Assembly (NCBI GenBank): GCA_014529385.2
Contig: CM043967.1
Location: 503,001-567,000 of the forward strand
Length of the DNA: 64,000 bases
Direction of reading: 5' to 3'
Source: Adiantum capillus-veneris
Taxonomy: Eukaryota; Streptophyta; Polypodiopsida; Polypodiales; Pteridaceae
The notes under the pieces are model-generated. The model saw only the letters and a program-made list of their open reading frames with translations, made no database searches and had not been told where the DNA came from. Positions 22,200 through 33,236 of the stretch are shown here, piece by piece (the first letter of the stretch is position 1; the number at the start of each line of letters is the position of its first letter). Made by a program: the position numbers and the translations under genes.

Positions 22200-23426
22200 C
22201 TATGAAGTGTCTGTGGGCGAAGCATTGTAGTTGTTTTGGTCATAAGTTCCCAATGCAATTGCAGAGCGATGATACAACAGTCTTTCCAATGAAGCTGCTC
22301 TTTGTTTGATTGAAGGATTGGTGGTCGGGTTTTGGGTTGGTGATACTTCGGTAGTAGAATCAGTCGATGGATTCTTCTTTACCTTGTTGTTCTTTTTCAC
22401 AATCCAAATCTGCTTCCGCTTTGCTTGTGCTTGCCACAAACTCTTTGCGACCCAAACCTGCTTTGTTCCTTGTGTTGATTTCCTCGCCTTGAAATACCTA
22501 GGAGTTTCCGTGGATTGTACTGAAGGGAGTTCCTGTTTAAAAATCTTTGGGATCCAAATTTTCTTGCTATAGCTTTGTGCCGTCATGAACTTCTTTGGAA
22601 TCCAGATCTGTTTCATTGTCCTTGATTGTCTGGAATCACTCTGTTGTCTGGTATTGAAGACTCTGTTTTCCACCTTTGTGTTCTCTGGCACAACCTTTTT
22701 TGGTCTCCATACCAACTTTGACTCCGTTTTTTCCCAAGGTTGAGCTGTTATATTATTGCTTGTCTTCCTTATCCACTGTTGAGAATTCCTCGTCGAAGAG
22801 TAATCCGGTTGTATAGAAACTTTTGGTTGCCATTGCTTCTTCTTTTTCTCTGGTTGTTGTTTATCTTTGTCTTTGGATTCGTCCTTTGGAGTTGGCTCTT
22901 CTCCTTTGGTGAACTTAACTGATTGACTTTCACCTTCGTATTTGATAAGCACTGAATTAGAACTCCAGTCAATCATTGCATTGTATTGCTTCTGCCATGG
23001 TTGTCCTAGCAATAATGGATGTTGTGTAGCTTGGTCTTCAACCACGTAAAACATATGAGGATACACATATTGGTTAATTTGTATATGTAAAACTGTGCAT
23101 CCGACAGTTTTGATTGAATTCTCAGAGTAACTCTTTAACTCTTGCTTGGCAATTTGTAGTTTAGTGTCATTTGTCAATTGTCTATACAAACTGAGTGAAA
23201 GTAGGTTATCTTGAGCTCCTGAATCCAATAGTGCTCTGGCTTTGATTTGGTTGGTTCCTACTTTGCATTCAATGATGGGTTCTTCTTTGTCATTATCCAT
23301 TTCTGTTATACTGACTGCATTTATTTGTATTGCTCCTTCATTGCGCTGTTTCTGACGCAGTAGTCTTCTTTTCTCCATTCTTTCCTTCGCCTCGGCTTGC
23401 GCTTCCTCCACAATCTTTTTCTTTTT
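22200..23426 (-). CDS. second retropepsin-like domain plus WxxK repeat tail, element B
   Basis: The frame directly continues the integrase frame after a single TAG (23429-23427) followed by a lysine run (AAAAAGAAAAAG). Counting from the GTG at 23411, residues 45-160 form an aspartic-protease-like domain: DSGA at 63-66 (ALLDSGAQDNLL) and LLLGQPW at 133-139 with AMIDW at 145-149. It is clearly distinct from the normal protease at 27958. The tail to residue 403 is basic and carries seven W-x-x-K motifs, at W194, W213, W235, W270, W286, W320 and W336. No ATG start is obvious, so expression by readthrough of the TAG, or decay of one longer Pol, are the options. A nucleic-acid-binding role for the tail is a guess. 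Confidence 0.7.
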   Translation of the reverse strand, partial: KKKKIVEEAQAEAKERMEKRRLLRQKQRNEGAIQINAVSITEMDNDKEEPIIECKVGTNQIKARALLDSGAQDNLLSLSLYRQLTNDTKLQIAKQELKSYSENSIKTVGCTVLHIQINQYVYPHMFYVVEDQATQHPLLLGQPWQKQYNAMIDWSSNSVLIKYEGESQSVKFTKGEEPTPKDESKDKDKQQPEKKKKQWQPKVSIQPDYSSTRNSQQWIRKTSNNITAQPWEKTESKLVWRPKKVVPENTKVENRVFNTRQQSDSRQSRTMKQIWIPKKFMTAQSYSKKIWIPKIFKQELPSVQSTETPRYFKARKSTQGTKQVWVAKSLWQAQAKRKQIWIVKKNNKVKKNPSTDSTTEVSPTQNPTTNPSIKQRAASLERLLYHRSAIALGTYDQNNYNASPTDTS

Positions 23427-24851
23427 CTAGACACGCAGCTCTTCTTGATGTATTTTGAGAAGCATGTCTTGGGTTAGCGGCAAAAGATACTTTTTCACTC
23501 TGCATCCACTAATCCAATTGGGCATTTCTTCTCCGTCTAATGTAGCAAGCTTGACGGCTCCACTTGGTGATAGATCTTTAATCACCAGAGGTCCCATCCC
23601 TCGCTTTTTAAGCTTCTTAGCATGCTGTTTCAGAGTGTAAACTAGGACATAGTCCCCAACCTTAAACTCTTTAGTCCACACATGCTTATCAAAAAATTCT
23701 TTTTGTCGCCTTTTTTGAGCGTAGATAGAAGCTACTGCTTTTAGGCGAAGCTCGTCTTGCTTTTCCAGGTCATCTATTCTATCAGAAAGCTCGTGCCCTG
23801 TCCACTCTAGATCCTTAGCCACCCTTAAGGTTGAAATCAAGAATTCTATTGGTAAGATAGCATTTAGCACAAAAACCATGTTATATGGGGTCGTTTCTAT
23901 TGATGTTTTATATGCTACCCTATATGCCCATAATGTTGAATGCAACTTCTGGTCCCAGTCAGTTCTTGACTCAGATACAATCTTCGTGAGGACCGTGCAT
24001 ATGGTTTTGTTTGTTGCTTCAGCTTGTCCGTTTGCTTGTGGATGATACGGGGCTGATTTCCTATGGATTACCATGAATTCATCTAGAAGGATCTTTATCA
24101 CTTCATTTATAAAATGTGTGCCTCGATCACTCACAATTTCTATTGGCAATCCATATCGTACAAAGACGTATTCATACAAAAATTGTGCCGTGGTCCTGGC
24201 ATCTGCTTTTTGAGTTGCCTTTGCTTCAACCCACTTTGTTAGATAGTCTGTAGCCACAATGATGTATTGTGCATGAGTCTTATATGCAGGAGGTGAAATG
24301 GGTCCGACATAATCAATCCCCCATTTTGCAAAAGCTCTTGCCCCCATCATTGGTCTAAGCGGCATATCATCTCTTTTAAGTGGTACTTTGGTCCGCTGAC
24401 AGTCATCACACCGTTTAACGTATTCCTCAGCGTCCATATGTAATGTTGGCCACCATATTCCTGCGGCTAAGACAAGTTTTGCTGTTTTATCACCTGAGAA
24501 ATGGCCTCCACCTACTCCTCCATGAGCTTGCTCAAGGATTATCACATACTCAGACTCTGATGCGCAAATCCTAAGCTGGTTGTCTTTACCTCTCTTATAG
24601 AGTTGATCTCCTATTAAAGCGTAATCTCTAGCTTCTGTCTCTACAGATTTTTGACGAGCTTTTGACGTTCCTTCTGGGAAAGTTCTATTTGTGAGATATT
24701 CAACAATATACTGACTCCATTCTGGAGCGATCATTATCTGATATAATGTCGAATACTCTGCTGGCGGTTTTGATGAACATACAATACATACAGTGACATA
24801 TTCATGTACGCTTTCTTTCATTCCTGGCCAATAGACTCCCAATTGTAACAA
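23427..24851 (-). pseudogene. integrase of element B
   Basis: A Ty3/gypsy integrase in a different frame from the RT upstream (frameshift near 24850). Counting from 24851, residues 109-151 form the H2C2 zinc-binding module (QAHGGVGGGH ... CDDC). The catalytic core has D180 (GIDYVGP), D242 (SDRGTHF) and E278 (NGQAEAT); the D-E gap of 35 residues matches the family. The core therefore looks intact. Residues 1-25 (LGVYWPGM ... CIVC) are the end of a second, upstream H2C2 module whose beginning is in the previous frame, so this region is duplicated. No chromodomain follows; instead TAG leads into the second retropepsin-like frame. Confidence 0.85.
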
Positions 24852-26724
24852 ATTCCTATATGTGTTCCTTCTTGAACAATGAAATGCACATTCCTGAACA
24901 TGTGCTTCGCGCAGATATATATTATATTCCTCAGGATTGATGCATAGTCGTAAAACATGATCATTTCCAATTGATACAACCTTCCTGCAACCAATTGAAG
25001 ATTCTTGGATTGCTGAATAGCAATATGTTTCTGGTTGTATTCTCTTCTATCAAACTCTCCTCCATAGGTTAATAGGTTAACGACATTTTGAGACCACTTC
25101 GGTATCATTTCTATGTTGAACAAGTACGCGTCTGGCATGTCGTCATCTACTCCTATAGGGTCTTCTCCATTCGTCAATCGCGAAAGATGATCAGCTCTAA
25201 GATGTGTTTTTCCTTTCTTTACTACTACCGTGAAGTCGAATTCCAGTAAGATAATGAACCATCTCACTATTCTCCCGGTATTGCATGGTTTATTCACTAG
25301 GTAGAGCAAGGCTTGGTGATCCGTAAAAAACACAAACTTGTTGGCTAGAAGATAATGCCGAAATTTCTTCACAGCATATATCATTCCTAATCCTTCTCGC
25401 TCTGTTGTGGTGTAATTCTTCTCTGCATTGTTGAGCTGTCGACTGGCGTAACAGATAGGAAAATCCATGTTTCCTTCTTCTGGCTGAGCCAGAATGCATC
25501 CTATTGCATATGCCGAAGCATCTATATGCACATGGAATATCTTCTCCCAATCTGGTGATTTCAAGACTGGAGCAGTAATGAGTGCCTCTTTCAATTTCTT
25601 GAACGATTCCTCACACTCCTCTGTCCATTCAAAGTTCACTATTAGCCTGTAAAGTGGTTGGCCTATTATAGCGTACATGTAAATGAATCGTCTATAATAT
25701 CCGCAATGTCCCATAAAGCTCTGTACTTGTTTCGCATTGGTTGGTCTAGGCATATCCACTATAACTTTTATCTTCTCTAAATCCGTGGATATTCCGTTTT
25801 GTGAGACAATATGTCCCAGAATTCTGCCTGTCGGACCATAAACACACATTTCTCAGGATTGAGACAAATGCGATATGTCCTACATTTCTCAAATACTTTT
25901 CTTAGGTGTTCTAGATGCTCATCTCTCAGAAGAGAATGTACACATAAGTCATCCATGTATATTTCTAGAAACAACCTTAAGTATTCTTTGAAAGCATGCG
26001 TCATCAGCCTCTGGAAGGTTGCGAGAGCATTGGTTAGACCAAAAGGCATAACCCGATAAGCATAAATTCCCCACTCCGTTGCAAAAGCTGTTTTATGTTG
26101 ATCTTCCAGTGCTATGGCTAGCTGGTTATATCCTGAAAAACCATCAAGAAAAGAGTATGTTGTTTTCCCTGATACACGCTCTAAAACATGATCAGTTATC
26201 GGCAAGGGATAATTGTCCCTGATTGTTGCAGCATTCACTTTCTTTAAGTTGACACACACTCGGAGTTTTCCGTTCTTCTTGGGTACTACCACAATTGGAG
26301 ATACCCAATCAGTGTGTTCAATCTCGTATATGAATTCAGCTTCCATTAGCTTATCTATCTCTTCTTTGATTCGCTTAGCAAAAGTATCATTATATGTGTA
26401 TGGTCTCTATCTGCTAGGATCTTGTTTCAGTGGGATTGTGTGTTGGCATATCGATGGGTCAACTCCCTTTAAGTCCTTATAAGACCATGCAAACACATCC
26501 CTATACTCTCTGAGAAGACTCAAAAGTCTCTCTTCCTTGCCTGGAGACAAATCTGTGGCTATGTACACCGGTCTAAGTGGCTCACCTGGAGCTGCTAAAT
26601 CAACTTTTTTTGCATCCTCCGGTCCTTCATAAGATTCGTTCTCCTTCCTCTCTCGAATAGGTGGGGTTAATACCACCTTCCTATCCTCTATTGTGAATTT
26701 CCTATAGTGAGAGGGAACATCCAT
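24818..26724 (-). pseudogene. reverse transcriptase and RNase H of element B
   Basis: Two frames cover one Pol region. 26724-25777 holds the RT start (DVFAWSYKDLKGVDP), a single TAG at 26409-26407, then the palm: VVPKKNGKLRVCVN, MPFGLTNALATFQRLM and the catalytic YMDD at about 25959-25948. A one-base loss near 25825 moves the frame to 25849-24818, which carries the RT end (GHIVSQNG), the connection (GHCGYYRRFI) and RNase H (VHIDASAYAIGCILAQPEE, TTTEREGLGMIYAVKKFRHYL, FTDHQAL). After DHLSRL comes a linker with PKWSQNVVNLL, which begins the first of two integrase zinc modules. Product would make cDNA from the element RNA. It is broken by one stop and two frame changes. Confidence 0.9.
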
Positions 26725-27958
26725 GTTTTTCTTGATTTTGGCGTTTTCGTCCTCTCCACTCTCAATTTCTGTCGTCCAAACTTCTTTCAGAGTTTTCTTG
26801 AGCTCTTTGTACTTGTTTCTACGTTCTAACTTGGACTCCGTGTGTTCTCTGTTGCGCTTGTTCTTTTCTGATTTTTCTGTTTCAGTTTTCGTTCCATTCC
26901 TTTGAACTTGATTTCTTGAGCCTTTTTGTCTTTTCGTAAGCTCTTTTGATCATTGCCTCTCATTCTTCCAGAAATCTTATCCTTAACACAATCTTCCGCC
27001 TTTACTAGCATTAGGAATTGATTTTTTCCTCTTATTCTAGGCATCGGATTGGTTCTAACCCCCTTTGTTTTTCTCTTTGCTCTATAGCGTTTCTGGCGTT
27101 GTTTAGTTTGGTTCGGAAAATCATAAAATCGGACATCCGTTATAGTTTCTTCGTTTCCGCTTGAATTGTCCGTTGACTCGTTGTCTGCTTCATTTCCCCA
27201 CTCTGGATGATCGGGAATGTCGTGAAACACCTCTTCTTCATCTTCCTTTTCCAGTGTATCGTTCTTTTCAGTTTCTTTTTGAGTACAGTTCTCAACATGA
27301 AGTACGGAACCACGTCGTACCCGTCCTTGTCGCAAAATTTTGTTGTGGGACCATCCGGAATTGCACAAACATCTAGGGTTGCTAGAATGTGTGTCCATTC
27401 TAATGGTTCAAGTGTGTCCTCTGGAAAGGGTTCTCCTATATAAGTTTCGTCTTCGATAGCCCTTTCTAAAACATATTCTTCTCGTTTCAGACTTCCACAT
27501 TTCGAAGCTCCACACATCCATAACTCCTTGGGTTTACCTAACCAAGCTGGAAATTCGGATCCCGCCAAAGTAGCTGAATCAAACTCCTCTACCGGTGTTC
27601 GGTTCACATCTTTGTAGCTATGGTCTTTCAGGTTCACACGTGTAGTGGTTTCCATATTTCTCAGGTATATGTGATCGTAGCCCCAATCCTGGACCATTTT
27701 CAACTGTCTCATGAATGGTCTTCCCAATATGATATCATAGTTATTCTCCTTGCCAAAATCGACAATAGCAAAAGTATGTTCGTATTCAATGCCGCAAGAA
27801 GTCACTACAACTTTCTCTAATAACCCCATAGGTTTCTCCATGTGTCCATCTGCTAATTGGAGTTTCAACCTAGTCTTCCTTATTGCTGGTTTTCCCCATT
27901 TTTTCCAGATTTCTTTTGTAGCAATGGCTACCCCAGCTCCGCTGTCTAGTATTGCCAT
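26725..27958 (-). pseudogene. protease and acidic/basic linker of element B
   Basis: The protease begins MAILDSGAGVAIATKEIWKK, with the active-site DSG, and continues to YDIILGRPFMRQLKMVQDWG, both usual for plant Ty3/gypsy proteases. The frame overlaps the end of gag by 13 bp in another phase. The text FQGVTR then AILDSG reads naturally as one polyprotein, so loss of one base is likelier than programmed frameshifting; I see no slippery heptamer. After the protease a charged linker changes frame near 27300 (27398-26826 is the continuing frame) and again before 26724, where RT begins. Confidence 0.85.
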
Positions 27959-30900
27959 CGTGTTACTCCTTGGAATTCAACTGGTAAGGTTGTATTCCCC
28001 TCTTCACCTTCGCAATACTCTCCGACCTTGTTTAAGGGTACAGGCTTAGCGTTCTTTTGTGGTTTGCTCAGCTCTTGTATACCCTCTTGCAGTCTCGATG
28101 TTGGGTCTTTTATCCCAAATTTCTCCAAGCATTTTCCTACAGTGGTCCACATATGTGGTCTTAGCCTCAAAAGCTCAGCTAGAGTGATAGTGCATGTCAC
28201 TGGTGTTGACAAGATCTCTATCAATCCTTGCGAGTCCATGACTTTTTCTGATGAGATTCTTTGTGAGGGAAGTGCTCTAATCTCGGATTTTGCTTCATAC
28301 TCTCCTAAGTATGAAGGTAAGGTATTCAGTGAGTGAGGTTTGCTCTCCATTGTTCTAACAGAGCCCCCATCTCCCCAGTAAGATTGCAGATCCAAGTCCA
28401 CTTGAGATCCTGCCTCAAATTCCACTATGGGAGGATTCCTGATGTCCTTTTCCCAATTTGTCTGATTAGCTTGGCAACTTAGCTCGTTTGCAAAGTTTGC
28501 CTCTCTCACTTGTTTCCAAAATTCATTGTAATCCTCATCTCTTCCGTAAGACCTCTGTATGACTGGATGAAAACTCTCTATCTCCTGATCGGTTGTGTTC
28601 AACACTATGCGGTCATCCTTGTGTGTATTTTCAGGCTTTTGTGCACTGGGAGTCTTTTCAGCTACCCGTGAAACGATAGTCTCTTGCTGAATTGGGTTTT
28701 CCGTTCCACAATTCATTGTTTCTTTTGGTGGTTCTAATAAGGCTTGTGCAGTCTCGATCATTCTCTGGCACATTTCAAGTCTCTGCTTTTCCAATTCCGC
28801 GTTTGGGTATGTCATCCACCTCTGTTCTTGTGTTTGGTTGTTCTTTAACCTAGCTTCGTAAGCTCTCATCAGTGCGTCCAATGGTTCGTGTACTTTGTCG
28901 ACTAGCACTGATCCCCCTGAGCTTAAGCTCGTTGTTTCTTTGATACTCTTTTGTTTCGTTCTTTCCGGGCTCATCTCTCGTTTCCCGTTTTGACTCTCAA
29001 GTTTTTCTAATCTATCTTTAGTTCGCTTTAGTTCCTCAGCTAGAATAGCGTCTTCACGTTCTTTTCTCAACTTCATGCGTGCTTTTCTAGCTTTCCATGT
29101 GTTTTTCTGACTCCGCGGTCCTTGACTAACCACTTCAGTCGCTAACTTTCCATTCTCAGGTTCTCTAGTGGTTTTCTTAGCTTGAGCTCTAGTAACAACT
29201 TGCGTTGGTATCAGAGTTTCATTTTCAGACCCACTGCTGGTAGGAATAGTTTCTAGCATATTCAATGTCGTCTTTTGCACTTTGTTTGGATTCTTTGAAC
29301 AATCCTCAATGAAGTGAGTAACCCCACACTCAGTGCAATAAGCGTTAATTCTAATGATTTCCGTATGTGGGCAAACATTCATCAGATGGTCACCTCCACA
29401 CTTGTAACAGGGTCCTAGTGCTGGTCTTGGTCCCATTTGATTCGTCCTTTGTGGATAGGATGGTCTTTGTCCTGTTAACCCTCCATGAGCTATGAACATC
29501 AATGTTCTTGCGTCCAAATTGTATCTCTCTTCATCAGAAGCACTTGTAATTGTTGGTATTCCAACATTCCCAATCATGCCCCATGGTTCTGGTTGTTTGG
29601 GTTCTTCTGGTGGGTAATACACAGTTGGAGACATGTGTGCACCAGATTCTTCATAATAGGCTTGAACAGGCACTAAGGCTTGTTCTTCCTGATTCTCTAA
29701 GGTTGGTGCATATCTAATGCCCACTGGTCTTGCTCCTGGTAAAGGTGGTTGTTGTCCCAATACCGGTTGCGGTCTTTCTATCCCCATAGGTCCTGGTACA
29801 TTTCCCGTTGGGTATCGAGGTACTGGATGTACTTGAGGTGGTGCTAATTGAGCAGGAGGTGCATACTGACGCTCCCTTACATACCCTTTGTTGTAATAGC
29901 ACTCCTCTGTTGGATGGTTTGTCCATTTTTGTTCAATAGCACACCATTTCAGTGTTTTTGGCAATGGTTTTTGGTATGGTGCCATCCTTTTTAGAGCATC
30001 TTCTATCATTTGCTCTACATTTGGCATGGTTGTTGTTTGAACATTCTTTTTAGTGGTAGTCTCGCTCGCTACGGAGGAAGAGCTACTGGATGCAAAATCT
30101 GTATCCGCTGACACCTCTCCATAAACCGTACAGTTATCCACTAAGTACAATGCCTCTCTCGTTACTTGCTCGAAACTTGTACAAGCTTTCAAGTGCAAGT
30201 CCTTCTTGAGAGTGTCGTTTCTCAGTCCCTCAATAAAGAGAACAGATAGTCTGTCATCTTGTGGTCGTTCACGTACTGGACATCTCTCAATGTATTGTTT
30301 GAAGCGAAGTGAAGCTTCCTTCACTTTTTCGTGTTCTCTCTGTTTAAAAGCATATATTTGTGAGACCGTATTGTGCTTAATCCCTCGTTTTGAGAATTCC
30401 TCAGCAAACTCTCTTAGCAAATGGTCAATGTCATGGAATCCCCCTATGTTCAGTGGTTGAAACCATGTCAATGCCGTACCTTCTAGAGTAAGACCAAATC
30501 CCTCGTATTGTGTATGGAAATCTGTTATCTGCTCAGCTCTTAAGACTTGCTTAAAGAGTGACACATGTGCATACGGATCTCCTGAACCACCATACTTCTT
30601 TGGCATACACTTCGCTACTTGAGATGGTCTCATACGTCTATGGTCTGCTACCAATCTCATTGCTCCTGTGTCCCGGCTAAAGCTTTCTCTAGCATCATGG
30701 ACTTCATGGGTTACCCTTGTCGGTTCCCCTGCCCTGAATCTACTACTAGGAGGTAAATGTGATGGTTCCGCTTCGAACCTTGGACCTGGAGTGGTATAGG
30801 TGGGGATTGGAACTGCACTACCTCGATTCGTATCCATTGACTCTCTGGAATGTAATGATCCCATTGGTCCGGGCTTCGAGTACTGAGGTTGACTGAAAGA

Positions 30901-31801
30901 GTCAGCAGCCTGAGTTCTTTGTCCTCCTGTCGTCATTGGGTTTTGCACTCCATTTGTTGGTGCTGGTCTTTGTGAGCTAGAAGTAACATAATACTGATGT
31001 AGTGGTCCCCCAAAGTATGTATATCCTTCTAATTCTTTCTTGCCCATTGTTGAGTATTGCCTCCCATACTTGTCGTAAGCGGCAATTTTCACTTCCGATC
31101 CCTCTGTGTAGGTAAAGACATAAAGTCTTTTTTGGTCTGTCAACTCTCCGGTGTAGGGTTCTTCACATCTATAATAGAGATCTTGCTCCCCATTATTATA
31201 TTTGTATAGCCCCACATAGATGTTATCAGTGTTGATCCTTGTAGTTTCATTCTCTCTTCTTAACCTCGCATCAGGGAAGTTCATTATTGGTGCTTTCTCC
31301 TCAAGTTCTTCATCTACTTTGGCTTTGGTGCCCATCAATCCCCACTTGTCCACAATGTTAGGGTTTAGGACTACCAAGTACATGGTACCCTCGTCATCTA
31401 GATATCTATCTCCGCTATAGCTCACAGGCACTAAGTCCTTGAACTCACTAGGTCTCTCTCTCTATCTTTACACAATAGCGGTCCATTCCATCTTTGTAGA
31501 TCTTGGCACCTTGCTCATTGTCGTACTGGTATTTTATGAACAATAGCTTCATTGTGGCGGAAGGGTTTGATGATCCTGCTGCCATATTTTCTCTGTTGTT
31601 CAGGTTCAAGTGTTCCAAGTGTTCGGTGAAAATCTCGTAAGATCTCTCCGAAGAAGTATCAGAGACACTTCCTTCAAAGATCGGCTCTAATGGTTGCACC
31701 CAACTTTGGTTTACACTTCCCTCGGTTGATATGACACTTGCTGGTTCCCCTTGTTTTGGTTGGTTATTCTGGAGATTCCTGCCCGATCTCAAATTCATCA
31801 A
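27946..31801 (-). pseudogene. Gag of element B (~1,285 residues, one frameshift)
   Basis: It starts MMNLRSGRNLQNNQ at 31801; an LRSGR-type start is common in Athila/Tat Gag. The first 117 codons run into a stop. The same sequence stays open in another frame, and the shift falls in a GA run at about 31450-31461, so dinucleotide slippage is the likely cause. The main frame runs 31431-27946 (1,161 residues counted from there). Residues about 275-420 form the retrotransposon Gag domain (DPYAHVSLFKQVLRAE ... ALTWFQPL ... RFKQYIERCP). Two zinc knuckles at about 675-711 (CYKCGGDHLMNVC, CTECGVTHFIEDC) have the spacing CX2CX3HX4C, one residue short of the usual X4. A charged coiled-coil-like segment follows. 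It is large for a plant Gag. Confidence 0.9.
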
Positions 31802-33215
31802 TTCCCCTAAAGGACTTTAACTTTTCCGTCTCGGCAATTTGTTTTCCTCAAGTTTTTGTGGTCAGAATTGATCCAAACTGATTGATACTTGGTCAATTGT
31901 TTAATCTTGTCAGTTGGACAACTTCTGTTTCATCAAGTGAGAATTTTGTTGCAGTTATGCTGAAAAAGACATTATACGCGTATGATGTCTTTTTTCACAG
32001 ATTTAGACTATTTTGGTTATGCTCACTCTCAGTAGCCCCCTTATGCTCTTCCACTCACAAAATTCAGTTTGAACTCTGTTTGAGCAAGTTATGGCTAATT
32101 TAGGCTTTTCTTGGCAATTTTCCGCTTTTGACTTGTTTTTTGGGTCAATTGTGATCCAAATGGGATGAAACTTGAAATATAACCTCTAGACAGCTATTAC
32201 AATGGATCTGTGTTAGCAAAGTATCAAAATATGTCCAAAATTAGGTCAAAGACATCATACGCGTATGATGTCTTTTTTCATCAATTTGGGTCAAAACTTG
32301 ATATTTATGCTTTCCTACAGTGCTTGTAACAATCTTGTCAGGTCAGATATCAAAATAAGCAGTGGATGTGCCAAAAGACATTATACGCGTATGATGTCTT
32401 TTTTTCACAGATTTGGACTATTCTTGGTTTTAAGCCTTCTCCAATGTTTATAATTGAGTTTCAAGTGTTTTTTGTCAGGTTTGAATGTAAAAACAAGATC
32501 TGAATCCAAAATTTCCTATTCTTTGCGTTTCTTGGACTCCGACTTGTCTTTTCGGGTTTCTTTGAGTGTTAATGCTCTTGTTTTAAGTTGAAATTAGGGT
32601 ATAACCCCCCTTTTGAACACTCTGGTAAGTCAAAATTTCTGTTTTGGTCTCTGTTTGGTCATTTAGACATCATACGCGTATGATGTCTAAAGTTGCAGAT
32701 TTCCAGTTTTTTGGCACAGAATCCTTCCTAAAGCTTTCTCAAGTGCTCAACAACTCCCAGATACACAGAAAAAAATTCTCTGACTTTTGTTTATTGCACA
32801 GTTTCACTTACTAACTCGAAAACGGTTTAGTGATCCTAACATGCAATCAAACCATATCCAAGCAATTACTCCAATGATTATTAGCTCTAGATCAGGGTCA
32901 AATGAAGTCCTACCTAAGCTATTCCTAATCATAAAATGGGTTTGGTAATTGTGATTTTAAAGAGATCCACTGCCACTCACGAACTAGCAAATTCTTCTTC
33001 TATCAACAACTACTCAACACCAACAAAACAACAAACCAATCTAAGCTAAACTAAAAATACTGTCAACACGGAAGACCCAGGAATACCCCACTTCCTAGTA
33101 TCTCTCGAGATCTTCGGAGTCCACCACTCCTAGATCTTTTCTAACTAAAGTATACAAAGTAGTTTATACGACTCACCTCGTAGGATTAGTCTAAGGTCAC
33201 CTACTTAGGGCTCTC
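31802..33215 (-). other. first leader of element B, with four palindromes
   Basis: Non-coding sequence between primer site and gag. Palindromes with centre ACGCGT lie at 31963-31994 (one mismatch per arm), 32248-32275 (28 bp, perfect), 32373-32402 (one mismatch) and 32662-32691 (30 bp, perfect). Centre spacings are 283, 126 and 289 bp. The series corresponds to that at 19.6-20.3 kb. The part nearest the primer site (32700-33215) has no palindrome. Confidence 0.75.
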
Positions 33216-33234
33216 GTCCCCGGCAGCGGCGCCA
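33216..33234 (-). other. primer-binding site, tRNA-Asp type (element B)
   Basis: The minus strand reads TGGCGCCGCTGCCGGGGAC, two bases from the LTR end at 33237. It matches the family A site exactly. Confidence 0.85.
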
Positions 33235-33236
33235 AA

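Noticed and set aside
27940-27960. Programmed -1 frameshift between Gag and protease
   Set aside because: No slippery heptamer at the overlap, and a single missing base explains it in an element with many other indels.
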